Numbered from the stretch's first letter, positions 25,323-34,468 are shown. The stretch: 41,632 nucleotides of DNA from Streptomyces sp. 150FB (GCF_000818195.1 NZ_JTHL01000001.1:9251204-9292835), one strand, 5' to 3'. Notes: generated from the letters alone by a model not told the origin. Made by a program: numbers and translations.

Positions 25323-27719
25323 ATGGACAAGCCAGTCAGGGACATGTCCAGACGAACCGCCATCGGTGTCGTCGGTGGTACCGCGGCTACCGCCGCCTGG
25401 ATGACCGGTGGCGTGGCGTGGGCGGACGCCGGCCCCGCGACGACGCCGCGGGAGGAGCCGTCCGGCACTCCGGTTCGGTTGCTGTTGAACGGGAGGGAGG
25501 CCGTGGCCGGCAGTCATTCCTTTCCGGACGCGGTGGATACCGTCGTACTCGACAACGGTCTCGTTCGGTTCACCTTCGGGCGCGATGATCTGAACGGTGT
25601 GTATTCGGGAACCGTGGGCGTCTCGATCGCCGCGGTCTCGGTCGTTGTCGACGGCGTGGAGCTCGGCCACAACCTGAACGGCTCCAAGCCGCAGGACGAC
25701 GGCAAGGCCCCGTCGTTCTACGTGGACGACTCGGGCGGCAAAACCCGGCTGATCTGCACCGAGGTCCGGGTGGTGCGGGTCGGCCCGGAACTGGTCGAGG
25801 TCGCGTTCGTCGACAACACGAGCACGCCACTGCAGCATGAGCATCACCTGATCATGCGCAGCGGCCGCCGCGGCCTCTACGGCTACGACATCCTCACGGC
25901 TGTCGCGCCGACAGCCATCAACGAGGTTCGGATGAACTCGCGTTGGGACCGGTCGATCTTTGACCACTCCTTCAACTGGGAGCGCGGCAAGGGCCAGCAG
26001 CCGACCTACCAGTACCTGAATACGCAGCAGATGCTGCAGGACGAGACCTGGCGGATCGACGGCGTCAACAACCCGGATCTCCCCGCTCCCGACAGCAACT
26101 CGGGGAACCTGCCGGCCGGTACGGCGTACAGCAAGTACGAATGGAGCCTGTACCACCACGAGAATCCGATGTGGGGTCATTACGGCCACGGCTTCGGGGT
26201 CTGGTTCACACCGCTGGGCGGCATCACGGACCAGACGCTCAGCGCGTTCTACGGCGTCGGCCCGACCCACCAGGACCTCGCGATCCACCAGGACGCGACC
26301 ATCCTCAACTACTTCGGCGCGAACCACTACGGCCTTCCCGCCTATCCGCTGACCACGGGCTACCGCCGGCTGTACGGGCCGTGGCTGACGTATTTCACCG
26401 TCGGGGACGAGTCGGACCCGGACGCGGTGATCGCCGACGCGGCCAAGATCGCCGGTCAGGAGATCGCGGAGAACCGCGCGGGAGCCGGCTGGATCGACGA
26501 CGCGCTGTACCCGACGCCCGCCGAGCGCTGCACCGTATCGGGCCGGGTCCGGATCACCGACGGCAGGCCCGCGGGTGACCTGTGGGTCCTGCTCTCGACT
26601 CAGGACGTCGACGACGTCTACACCATCCACGAGCCGACCTACTTCGTGAAAACCGACGCCGACGGCCGCTTCCGGCTCCCGGGCATACCCCCGGCGAGGC
26701 TGCCCGGTACCACCACAGCCGGTACCTACACCCTCTACGTCTTCGCAGCCGGCGGCTCCATCGTCGACCAGCACAAGCAGACCGGCATCACCGTAAAGGG
26801 CAGGACCACGGACCTGGGAAACATCACGTGGACACCCGCGAGCCGGACCACCCATCTCTGGCAGATCGGCTCCAGTGACCGGCGCAGTGGCGAGTTCGCG
26901 CTGGCCACCCATCCGATTGAGCACGTCCACCCGCGCGACTACGACAAGCCGTCCCGGGTCCCCGGCGACCTGACGTTCACCATCGGCGAGAGTTGGGAGC
27001 CCACGGACTGGTACTACGCGCAGACCAACCCGGGCACCTGGACCATCGACTTCACCCTCGACCGCCCGTACGACGGCACGGCGCACCTCACCGTCGCCAC
27101 GTCCATGCAGCAAGGCAAGCCGCCCACCGTCGCCGTCAACGGATCCAGCACCGTGGTGACCAACTCCCTTCCGAGCCAGAACGATTCGACCATCAGCCGG
27201 CAGACCGACCGCAGCGGGTACTTCCGGCAGACCGTCCTGACCTTCCCCGCCGACGCGCTGAAAGTCGGCCACAACAGCATCACGCTCACCCGTGGGGGAA
27301 CGAGCGCCGCCGGCGACGGTCTGGGCTGGGACACGTTCGTTTTGGAGGTCGCGGAGCCGAAGGCTCCGGCGGTGGCGAAGTTGCGGGCGGACGTGATGGA
27401 CATCTCGGAGGCGTCGGGTGCCGCGGTCTGTACGGTCCGGGTGACCAACAAGGGCCGTGGTGCCGCCCAGGACGTGCGGTTGACGGGTGTGGCGCTTCAG
27501 GGTCGTTGGGGCACTCGGCAACCGGTCGCGGTGTCGGGTCGTGACCCGCGGCGGTTCCCGGTGCCGGTCGTCGCGGCGCTCGCCCCCGGCGCATCGGCCA
27601 CCTTCCAGGTGACCACGGACCTGAACGATCACCCGGGCGTCGACCCGCGGTCCTTCGTCGTGAGCCTCAGCGCGAACGGCGGCCGCGCGACGACCAGCAC
27701 CACCGGCCGGTCCCACTGA
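25323..27719 (+). CDS. secreted PL4-type rhamnogalacturonan lyase, copy B
   Basis: A 798-residue paralogue of the leftward lyase at 19863-22283, with the same order of parts: twin-arginine signal (SRRTAIGVVGG), N-terminal beta-sandwich with HEHHLIMRSGRRGLYGYD, NWERGKGQQPTY and PLGGITDQTLSAFYGVGP, fibronectin-III-like module, a carbohydrate-binding-like sandwich (DLTFTIGESWEPTDWYYAQT) and a C-terminal beta-domain. The start is the ATG at 25323 with GAAGGAG 5 nt upstream; an earlier in-frame ATG/GTG at 25308 would lie before that ribosome site. It follows the cycloisomerase by 128 bases and precedes the sugar-binding protein by 77 bases, so it is probably co-transcribed with one or both. Two diverged lyases may cut different branches or ends of RG-I. 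Confidence 0.85.
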   Translation: MDKPVRDMSRRTAIGVVGGTAATAAWMTGGVAWADAGPATTPREEPSGTPVRLLLNGREAVAGSHSFPDAVDTVVLDNGLVRFTFGRDDLNGVYSGTVGVSIAAVSVVVDGVELGHNLNGSKPQDDGKAPSFYVDDSGGKTRLICTEVRVVRVGPELVEVAFVDNTSTPLQHEHHLIMRSGRRGLYGYDILTAVAPTAINEVRMNSRWDRSIFDHSFNWERGKGQQPTYQYLNTQQMLQDETWRIDGVNNPDLPAPDSNSGNLPAGTAYSKYEWSLYHHENPMWGHYGHGFGVWFTPLGGITDQTLSAFYGVGPTHQDLAIHQDATILNYFGANHYGLPAYPLTTGYRRLYGPWLTYFTVGDESDPDAVIADAAKIAGQEIAENRAGAGWIDDALYPTPAERCTVSGRVRITDGRPAGDLWVLLSTQDVDDVYTIHEPTYFVKTDADGRFRLPGIPPARLPGTTTAGTYTLYVFAAGGSIVDQHKQTGITVKGRTTDLGNITWTPASRTTHLWQIGSSDRRSGEFALATHPIEHVHPRDYDKPSRVPGDLTFTIGESWEPTDWYYAQTNPGTWTIDFTLDRPYDGTAHLTVATSMQQGKPPTVAVNGSSTVVTNSLPSQNDSTISRQTDRSGYFRQTVLTFPADALKVGHNSITLTRGGTSAAGDGLGWDTFVLEVAEPKAPAVAKLRADVMDISEASGAAVCTVRVTNKGRGAAQDVRLTGVALQGRWGTRQPVAVSGRDPRRFPVPVVAALAPGASATFQVTTDLNDHPGVDPRSFVVSLSANGGRATTSTTGRSH

Positions 27720-27796
27720 CCCCGCTTTCCCGGTAACGACTTGTATCCCGGCTCCGATTCACTCGGCGTCTCCCCTCTCCCACAGGAGTTCCTTTC

Positions 27797-29104
27797 ATGA
27801 GAGTTCGTCTCACCACCCCGCGCCGTTCCCGCCGAATGCGATCGGTCGCTGTCGCCGCCACCGTGGTCGCCGCCATGTCCCTGACCGCGTGCGGTGGAGG
27901 TGACGACTCCGCCGACGGAGGAAAGGTCAAGCTGTCCTTCTCCTGGTGGGGCGACGCCTCTCGCGCCAAGGCCACCGAGAAGGCCATCGCGATCTTCGAG
28001 AAGGAGAACCCGAACATCACGGTCAGCACCCAGTACGCGACCTTCGGTCCGTACAACCAGAAGCTGGCCACGCAGATCGCCGGTGGCGGCGCGCCCGACC
28101 TCATGCAGATCGACTGGGGCAACCAGAGCCAGTACGCCCAGAGCAACACACTCCTGAACCTCTCCTCGGGTCCCGGCACGGTCGACCTGTCCGGCCTCGA
28201 CCCGAAGTTCGCCGGCAGCGGCAAGGACGGCGCGAAGCAGGTCGCGGTGCCGTTCGGCCAGACCGCCCAGAGCTTCGTGGTGGACACCACCAAGCTCCAG
28301 GCGCTCGGTGTTGCCGTGCCGAAGGCCGGCTGGACCTGGCAGGACCTGGCGGACTTCGCCAACCAGGTTCACGCCAAGTCCGACGGGAAGGTCGCCGGCA
28401 TCACCGACCCGGGTACGACGTGGGCGGCGTTCCAGTCCTGGATGCTCCAGCGCGGCAAGGAGCTCTACACGGCCGACGGCAAGCTCGGGTTCTCCCAGAG
28501 CGACCTCGCCGGCTTCTGGACCTTCTGCGACGGCCTGCGCAAGTCCGGTGGCGCGACGGCGGCCAACCTCACGGCCACGCTCGCCTCAGGCCCTGCCGAG
28601 GATCCGCTGGCCAAGGGCAGCGCTGCCGCCGAATGGGACTACGACAGCATTTACGCCAGCCACTCCGCCGCGACCAAGGACAAGCTGGCGCTGGTTTCGC
28701 TGCCGACCGCCGACGGGAAGACCGGCATGTACGCCAAGCCGTCCATGCTGCTGTCCGTCTACGCCCGCTCCCAGCACCCGAAGGAAGCGGCCAAGCTGCT
28801 GAGCTTCCTGGTCAACGACTCCAAGGCGGCCACCACGCTGGGCACCAGCCGCGGCCTGTTCCCCAACCTCACCGTGCGCAAGCAACAGGCAGCCGCGTCC
28901 ACCGGGATCGACAAGGTCGTGTCCGACTACGGAACCGCGAGCGCGCCGCTGCTCAGCGCCACCCCGACCGCCCCGCCCAAGGGCGACGGACAGTTGATCG
29001 TCCTGATGCAGCGGATCTACGGAGGCGTCAGCTTCGGCCAGCAGAGTCCGGCCGCCGGCGCGGCCTCGTTCATGCAGCAGGCCAAGCAAATACTGGCGCA
29101 GTGA
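27797..29104 (+). CDS. ABC transporter sugar-binding lipoprotein
   Basis: A 435-residue extracellular solute-binding protein of the CUT1 (family 1) type. The signal ends in the lipobox LTAC with Cys32 as the lipidated residue. Typical features are VKLSFSWWGDASRAKATEKA at the start of the mature domain, GGGAPDLMQIDWGNQSQYA and QHPKEAAKLLSFLVND. The ATG at 27797 has CAGGAG upstream. Two permease genes follow directly, so it delivers ligand to them. Between pectin lyases and uronate enzymes, the ligand is probably an unsaturated rhamnogalacturonan di- or oligosaccharide, similar in layout to the yesOPQ system of Bacillus. Ligand assignment is inference. Confidence 0.93.
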   Translation: MRVRLTTPRRSRRMRSVAVAATVVAAMSLTACGGGDDSADGGKVKLSFSWWGDASRAKATEKAIAIFEKENPNITVSTQYATFGPYNQKLATQIAGGGAPDLMQIDWGNQSQYAQSNTLLNLSSGPGTVDLSGLDPKFAGSGKDGAKQVAVPFGQTAQSFVVDTTKLQALGVAVPKAGWTWQDLADFANQVHAKSDGKVAGITDPGTTWAAFQSWMLQRGKELYTADGKLGFSQSDLAGFWTFCDGLRKSGGATAANLTATLASGPAEDPLAKGSAAAEWDYDSIYASHSAATKDKLALVSLPTADGKTGMYAKPSMLLSVYARSQHPKEAAKLLSFLVNDSKAATTLGTSRGLFPNLTVRKQQAAASTGIDKVVSDYGTASAPLLSATPTAPPKGDGQLIVLMQRIYGGVSFGQQSPAAGAASFMQQAKQILAQ

Positions 29105-29138
29105 CGGCCTGACCCGCCAAGGGCCTGACGAAGGAGTT

Positions 29139-30110
29139 ATGCCGGTGAGTTTGACGGCCAACCTCGAAAAGCCGGTCCCGGCACTGCCGGGACCGGGTAA
29201 GCGCAGCACCACCCGGAACAAGAGTTTCGCCGATCGCACCGCCGGATACGTCTTTCTGCTGCCCTGGTTCGTCGGGCTCGCTGTATTCACCGTCGGTCCG
29301 CTGGTGTACTCGCTCTACCTCTCGTTCACCGACTACAACCTTCTGCAGTCGCCGAAGTGGATCGGCTTCGCGAACTACCATCAGATGTTCACCTCCGACC
29401 CCCGGTTCTTCCATTCCGTGCGCGTCACCCTCATCTACGTGGTTGTGGTGACACCCGTGAAGCTCGGGCTCGCGCTCGCCGTCGCGGTGCTGCTGAACCG
29501 CAAACGGCGCGGCACGGGCGCCTATCGCTCGCTGTTCTACCTGCCGTCACTGCTCGGCAGCAGCGTCGCTGTGGCCCTGGTATGGCGCTCGCTGTTCGCC
29601 CAGGGCGGCGCCGTGAGCAATGGACTCGCCTCGCTGGGTCTGCCGAAGACGGACTTCATCAACAACCCGACGTGGTCGCTGCCGGCCATCATCCTGCTGG
29701 CCTGCTGGCAGTTCGGCGCGCCCATGGTGATCTTCCTCGCGGGCCTCAAGCAGATACCGTCCGAACTGTACGACGCCGCCGACGTCGACGGCGCCGGAAA
29801 ATGGACCAGGTTCTGGCACATCACGCTTCCTCTGCTGTCGCCGGTCATCTTCTTCAACGTGCTCCTGGAGACCATCAACTCATTCCAGGCGTTTACACCC
29901 GCATTCGTCATCAGCGGCGGAACCGGCGGCCCCGCCGACTCGACGCTCTTCTACACCTTGTACCTGTACCAGAAGGGCTTCACCGACTTTCAGTTCGGCT
30001 ACGCGTCGGCCATGGCATGGGTCCTGCTGGCCACGGTCGCGGTCCTGACCCTGCTGATGTTCCGCGTCTCCAGGGTCTGGGTCTTCTACGGTGACGGAGG
30101 AACCCGATGA
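29139..30110 (+). CDS. sugar ABC transporter permease 1
   Basis: A 323-residue inner-membrane permease with about six hydrophobic segments and the cytoplasmic EAA-type loop ELYDAADVDGAGKWTRFWH followed by ITLPLLSP, which contacts the ATPase. It has the N-terminal YVFLLPWFVGLAVFTVGPL of the MalF/LacF type and FTDYNLL after helix 1. The ATG at 29139 has GAAGGAG upstream. Its stop overlaps the ATG of the next permease (ATGA). No ATPase is encoded here; actinomycetes commonly use one shared ATPase (MsiK) for such importers, which would explain the absence. Confidence 0.94.
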   Translation: MPVSLTANLEKPVPALPGPGKRSTTRNKSFADRTAGYVFLLPWFVGLAVFTVGPLVYSLYLSFTDYNLLQSPKWIGFANYHQMFTSDPRFFHSVRVTLIYVVVVTPVKLGLALAVAVLLNRKRRGTGAYRSLFYLPSLLGSSVAVALVWRSLFAQGGAVSNGLASLGLPKTDFINNPTWSLPAIILLACWQFGAPMVIFLAGLKQIPSELYDAADVDGAGKWTRFWHITLPLLSPVIFFNVLLETINSFQAFTPAFVISGGTGGPADSTLFYTLYLYQKGFTDFQFGYASAMAWVLLATVAVLTLLMFRVSRVWVFYGDGGTR

Positions 30111-31003
30111 ACGACCGCACTCCGACGGCGGAACGCCCGCTGCCGGTGGTTTCCAGGCAGGGGTCGGCGAAGCGGCCCGGCCGGACGTTCCTGTGGCATC
30201 TGCTCGTCATCGCCGTCCTGGCCGTTCTCGTGTATCCGGTCATCTGGATGCTCGGAACGTCGTTCAAGCCCGCGACCGAGATCGTCACGTCCAACCGGCC
30301 CTGGCCGCTGCACTGGACGCTGCACAATTTCCCGGACGGCTGGAACGCCAATCCGGGTGTGACGTTCGGGCGCTTCTTCGTGAACTCCCTGTTCATCTCG
30401 GCATGCGCCGTGGTGGGCACGCTCTTCTCCTGCTCGCTCGCCGCGTACGCCTTCAGCAGGCTGGCCTTCCGGGGGCGTTCGGTCCTCTTCGCCGGAATGG
30501 TGGCGACAATCCTGCTGCCTTACCACGTCCTGATCGTTCCGCAGTACGCTATCTTCAAGCAGTTCGGCTGGATCAATACCGACCTTCCGCTGATCGCTCC
30601 GAAATTCCTGGCGACCGAGGCGTTCTTCATCTTCCTCATGGTCCAGTTCATGCGCGGCATTCCACGGGAAATCGACGAGGCCGCCCGGATCGACGGCTGC
30701 GGTCCCTACCGGACGTTCTTCCACATCCTGCTGCCGCTGACTCGGCCGGCCATGATCACCAGCGCGATCTTCAGCTTCATCTGGACGTGGAACGACTTCT
30801 TCACCCAACTCGTCTACCTCAATGACACGGACAAGTTCACCGTGCCGATCGGACTGTCACTGTTCGTCGACCAGACGGGCATGACCTCCTACGGCCCGAT
30901 GATGGCCATGTCGATCCTGGCGCTTCTGCCGGTCTTCCTCTTCTTCCTCGCCTTCCAGCGACTCCTGGTGGACGGCGCCACGTCGAGCGGACTGAAGGGA
31001 TGA
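30107..31003 (+). CDS. sugar ABC transporter permease 2
   Basis: A 298-residue MalG-type permease and partner of the preceding gene. It has the EAA loop REIDEAARIDGCGPYRTFFH then ILLPLTRPA, an N-terminal helix (LLVIAVLAVLVYPVIWMLG) followed by TSFKPATEI, and the usual C-terminal block ending LLVDGATSSGLKG. Its start overlaps the stop of permease 1 and its stop overlaps the start of the DUF624 gene, both by 4 bases, so the three are translated together. Confidence 0.94.
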   Translation: MNDRTPTAERPLPVVSRQGSAKRPGRTFLWHLLVIAVLAVLVYPVIWMLGTSFKPATEIVTSNRPWPLHWTLHNFPDGWNANPGVTFGRFFVNSLFISACAVVGTLFSCSLAAYAFSRLAFRGRSVLFAGMVATILLPYHVLIVPQYAIFKQFGWINTDLPLIAPKFLATEAFFIFLMVQFMRGIPREIDEAARIDGCGPYRTFFHILLPLTRPAMITSAIFSFIWTWNDFFTQLVYLNDTDKFTVPIGLSLFVDQTGMTSYGPMMAMSILALLPVFLFFLAFQRLLVDGATSSGLKG

Positions 31004-31635
31004 GCCGGATGTCCACGGACCGCCCGGCGGCCCCCCGAGGGCGGCCGCTCCCTGGCACGAGACCGCTTCCTGAGCGCGGGGAACACGTACGTGTGGCCGC
31101 CGAGACGATGGCCGTGGGAGCGCTGTTCGTGCTGTTCTCGCTGCCGGTTGTCACCGCGGGGGCCTCCTGGTGCGCCGCCGCCGAGGTCGTGGCCGGCTGG
31201 CACCGCGGGCGTGAACTGCCGCTCCTGCGTACGTTCATGAGAGTGGTCCGTCGCGACCTGCGCGCCGGACTTGCCCTGGAGTTCATCGTGCTGGCCGTTC
31301 TCGCCGCGACCTGGTTCGAGGTTCATGTGGTGCTGACCTCGCGGATGCCGGGATACCCGGTGGAGGCGGCGGCACTGACGCTGCTGGGGTCCGGCGCCGT
31401 GTCGCTCGTCCTTCTCACGGTCGCCCGCCGGGCCGCCACCGGAACCTCGTGGCGGACGGCGATCCGTGCCGCGGCCGACCGGGCCCGAGCCGTGCCGTCA
31501 ACCGTACCGCTGGTGCTCGCCGGTCTGGCCTGCGTGATCGCGCTGGTCGCCGTGATACCCGCCTTCGGCGGCTTCATGGCGGGACCACTGGCCTACGCGG
31601 TCTCCGCCGTGGTCGCCCGTGAGGCGGCCGAATGA
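31000..31635 (+). CDS. DUF624 (YesL-like) membrane protein
   Basis: A 211-residue membrane protein with about five hydrophobic segments. The first reads ETMAVGALFVLFSLPVVTAG, followed by a tryptophan-containing loop with RGRELPLLRTFMRVVRRDLR, a pattern typical of DUF624. YesL, a DUF624 protein, is encoded in the rhamnogalacturonan operon of Bacillus subtilis, so this gene supports the same substrate here. Molecular function is unknown; a role in transporter assembly or control has been supposed. The ATG at 31000 overlaps the preceding permease stop (ATGA). Confidence 0.75.
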   Translation: MSRMSTDRPAAPRGRPLPGTRPLPERGEHVRVAAETMAVGALFVLFSLPVVTAGASWCAAAEVVAGWHRGRELPLLRTFMRVVRRDLRAGLALEFIVLAVLAATWFEVHVVLTSRMPGYPVEAAALTLLGSGAVSLVLLTVARRAATGTSWRTAIRAAADRARAVPSTVPLVLAGLACVIALVAVIPAFGGFMAGPLAYAVSAVVAREAAE

Positions 31636-31696
31636 CGGGCGGCCGGAGGTTCGTTCTCCCCCTTTCCCTCCATCCAGGCCCCACGACGCGGAGTTG

Positions 31697-32842
31697 ATGG
31701 CTGTGTCCTCATCTGTCCATCCGGAAGCACGGCGCCTGAAGGCCGCCATCGTCGGGACGGGGAGCATCGCCAGAGAGGCGCACCTGCCCGCCCTCCAGGA
31801 GCTGCAATCCGACGTCGAGACCGTCGCCGCCTTCGACATCGACACCGACGCGGTGGCGGCGTTCTGCGCGGACGGTTCCATCCCGCACGCGTACACCGAC
31901 TACGACACCATGCTCACCGAGCAGCGCCCCGACTTCGTCGTCATCTGCACGCCCCCCGCCGTCCACCGCGAGCAGACCGTCGCCGCACTGCGAGCGGGGG
32001 CGTGGGTGCTGTGTGAGAAGCCCCCTTGTCCGTCGCTGGCGGACTTCGACGCCATCGAGGCGGCGGAGGGCGCCGGAGGACCGTATGCGGCGATCGTCTT
32101 CCAACACCGCTTCGGGTCGGGGGCCGGCCATGTGCGGAACCTCCTCGCGGAGGGCGCCATGGGCAGGCCGCTGGTCGCACACTGCCAGACCACCTGGTAC
32201 CGGGACGCGGCCTACTTCGCCGTGCCGTGGCGGGGCCGGTGGGAGACCGAGGGCGGCGGCCCGACCATGGGCCACGGGATCCACCAGATGGACCTGCTGC
32301 TCGACCTGCTCGGGCCGTGGTCCGAGGTGCGTGCCATGGCGGGGCGTCTGGTGCACGACGTGGAGACCGAGGACGTCTCCACCGCGCTCGTACGGTTCGA
32401 GAACGGCGCCATGGCGACCGTCGTCAACAGCGTCCTGAGCCCGGACGAGGTGAGCCGCATCCGCATCGACTGCGAGCGCGCCACCGTCGAACTCACCCAT
32501 CTGTACGGGTACTCCAACGCGAACTGGCGGATCACCCCCGCCCCCGGTGTGTCCCCCGAGGAGGCCGGTGCCTGGCGCGACATGGGCGAGGATGTGCCCA
32601 GTTCACACCTGGCACAGATGCGCTCCTTCGTCGCGGACGTGGCAGCGGGACGCAGGCCCGCGAGCAGCGGCGCGGGCGGCCGGACAAGCCTCGAACTGAT
32701 CGCCGGACTGTACAAGTCCGCCTTCACCGACACCACGGTCCACGCGGGCGAGATCGGCCCCGGTGACCCGTTCCACCGTTCCCTGCACGGCGGGGCGCCC
32801 GGCTGGGCCCCCGCGGGCGCCGCCGAAGAGGTCTCCCTGTGA
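31697..32842 (+). CDS. Gfo/Idh/MocA family oxidoreductase
   Basis: A 381-residue NAD(P)-dependent sugar oxidoreductase. The N-terminal Rossmann domain has AAIVGTGSIAREAHLPAL, the cofactor/catalytic block is LCEKPPCPSLADF (the family EKP), and the substrate-side motif is GHGIHQMDLLLDLLG. The family acts on free or activated sugars and inositols by reversible hydride transfer. The start is the ATG at 31697 with CGGAG upstream, 61 bases after the DUF624 gene; the frame opens earlier at 31619 inside that gene. The last 4 bases overlap the DUF6807 gene. Position suggests it acts on a rhamnogalacturonan-derived sugar; the actual substrate is unknown. Confidence 0.9.
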   Translation: MAVSSSVHPEARRLKAAIVGTGSIAREAHLPALQELQSDVETVAAFDIDTDAVAAFCADGSIPHAYTDYDTMLTEQRPDFVVICTPPAVHREQTVAALRAGAWVLCEKPPCPSLADFDAIEAAEGAGGPYAAIVFQHRFGSGAGHVRNLLAEGAMGRPLVAHCQTTWYRDAAYFAVPWRGRWETEGGGPTMGHGIHQMDLLLDLLGPWSEVRAMAGRLVHDVETEDVSTALVRFENGAMATVVNSVLSPDEVSRIRIDCERATVELTHLYGYSNANWRITPAPGVSPEEAGAWRDMGEDVPSSHLAQMRSFVADVAAGRRPASSGAGGRTSLELIAGLYKSAFTDTTVHAGEIGPGDPFHRSLHGGAPGWAPAGAAEEVSL

Positions 32843-33765
32843 GCGGACCCGCACTCGCCCTTACCCACACGCACGGCGACCGTATCGACGTGTCGGCGGG
32901 CGGAACAGGACTGCTGTCGTACGTGTACTGGCCCGAAGCGGCCTTCGAGGCTCCGAAGCCCTACCTGCATCCCCTGCGGACCCTTTCGGGCGGCGTGGTC
33001 ACCGACTACCGGCCGAACGACCACCGTTGGCACAAGGGCCTCCAAATGACGGCCTCGCACCTGTCGGGGCAGAACCTGTGGGGTGGCAACGTCTATGTGC
33101 GCGGAAAGGGCTACCTCGAACTGCCGGAGCTGGTCGGCTCGATGACCCACGAGCGGTTCGACGAGGTGCGCGCCGACGAGTCCAGAGCAGTGATCGCCCA
33201 GCGGCTCGCCTGGCGCAACCACGACGGGGACCACTGGGCGGAGGAGGCCCGCACGGTGGAGGTCCACGATGTCGACGCCCGCGCCGGCGCGTGGTCCCTG
33301 ACCTGGAGCAGCGCGATCACCAACCGGCGGGACGAGCCGCTGCGCTTCGGCAGCCCCACCACGGAGGGGCGCGAGCTGGCGGGGTACACGGGGATGTTCT
33401 GGCGCGGCCCGCGGTCCTTCCGTGACGGACGTGTCCTCGCGCCCCAGGGAGAAGGGCCGGAGCTCATGGGCGAGCAGGCCGCGTGGCTGGCCTTCAGCGG
33501 GGAGTTCGACGGCCGCGACGGGTTCGCCACCCTGGTCTTCGCGCACGCGCCCGAGAACGATCACACCGGGCTGGGCGGCGCGCATCCCGCGCACTGGTTC
33601 GTACGCAACACCCCGTTCGCCGCGGTAGCACCGTCGTGGGCCTTCCACGACGAACTGGTACTGCCTCCCGGCGACACGCTCGCCCGGCGTTACCGGGTCG
33701 TGGTCGCGGACGGCAGGTGGGAGAGGGAAGCGATCGCCTCGTATCTCGCAGGGCAGTCCTGGTAG
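32839..33765 (+). CDS. DUF6807 (PmoA-like) family protein
   Basis: A 308-residue cytoplasmic-looking beta-rich protein of the family often labelled PmoA-like (DUF6807). Landmarks are YLHPLRTLSGGVVTDYRPND followed by HRWHKGLQM, then GSPTTEGRELAGYTGMFWRG, and a C-terminal AHWFVRNTPFAAVAPSWAFH. Despite the label it has nothing to do with methane oxidation that I can see. The gene commonly sits next to Gfo/Idh/MocA oxidoreductases in carbohydrate clusters, as here, where its GTG overlaps the preceding stop (GTGA). The conserved histidines (HRWHKG and others) suggest a hydrolase or sugar-binding role, but function is not established. It is the last gene of the pectin locus. Confidence 0.8.
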   Translation: MSGPALALTHTHGDRIDVSAGGTGLLSYVYWPEAAFEAPKPYLHPLRTLSGGVVTDYRPNDHRWHKGLQMTASHLSGQNLWGGNVYVRGKGYLELPELVGSMTHERFDEVRADESRAVIAQRLAWRNHDGDHWAEEARTVEVHDVDARAGAWSLTWSSAITNRRDEPLRFGSPTTEGRELAGYTGMFWRGPRSFRDGRVLAPQGEGPELMGEQAAWLAFSGEFDGRDGFATLVFAHAPENDHTGLGGAHPAHWFVRNTPFAAVAPSWAFHDELVLPPGDTLARRYRVVVADGRWEREAIASYLAGQSW

Positions 33766-33922
33766 GTTCTCGCAGCCCGAAACGGTCCCTCGGCAGATCC
33801 GGTGCTGCCCGGGTCGGTGGATTAATACAGTCCTGTTCGGAATTCTGCGCTGGGTTCGTCTCCGATATCGCACGCCAGTCATGTCGTGTGCTCTTGGACG
33901 GTGGTCATCAGCGAGGACGGTA

Positions 33923-34260
33923 TTACGAGGGGCCGGTGGCAGCGCGCAGAGTCAGCCCGATGCCGACGATTGGCCTGGCGAGCACAGCGATGGCCGTCGC
34001 GTGGCCGTGAACGCCCGGCGGAGCGTCTCTGTGGTGCTGCGGTGGCGGGATTTGATGCCCGTGCTCAGGGGGCGCCCGTGTGTCCTCACCGTGGTGATGA
34101 CCGTGGCCGTGATGGTGGCCGTGGCCGTGTGCGGGTCTGTTTCGAGGACTGCGGAGCGCAGCAGCCACAGGCCGATGGCGGTGACCAGGAGGTCACCGCC
34201 AACAGGATCACAAAGCCCTGCTCAGCGAGTGGAAGATCCTTCGACCCGCGCCGCTAGCGG
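33923..34260 (-). pseudogene. remnant of a His-rich metal-related membrane protein
   Basis: On the minus strand one frame reads GGDLLVTAIGLWLLRSAVLE, which looks like a membrane helix. A neighbouring frame continues with the His-rich run HGHGHHHGHGHHHGED, then HGHATAIAVLARPIVGIGLT, another possible helix. The parts lie in different frames and an in-frame stop occurs upstream near 34226. A helix followed by a His-rich loop and another helix is common in nickel/cobalt and zinc transporters, but I cannot fix the family. Low-confidence remnant. Confidence 0.3.
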
Positions 34261-34468
34261 TCGTGGCCTCGGTCCGAGAAACAGCCGCAGTCCGGACACC
34301 TCGACATCCACGTCGTCGATCCCGTCGAAACACGAGCCAGTCCCAGAACGATGCGTCGGTCAGCATGACCAGCACCGTCACGGTCCACAGTCGACCACGA
34401 CAGCGACGGCAAGGGTTTGACGAAGCGTCATGTCCGGCTGCCGGGACGGTAAAACGTACGCGGTCTCA

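Noticed and set aside
25110..27716. Leftward open frame of 868 codons opposite lyase B
   Set aside because: Same reasoning; the paralogue comparison fixes the coding strand.
34201..34420. Possible ISL3-type transposase N-terminus on the minus strand
   Set aside because: A few residues (FWDWLVF, IDDVDVEV) hinted at it, but no zinc-finger or DDE motif follows and frames shift; not supportable.
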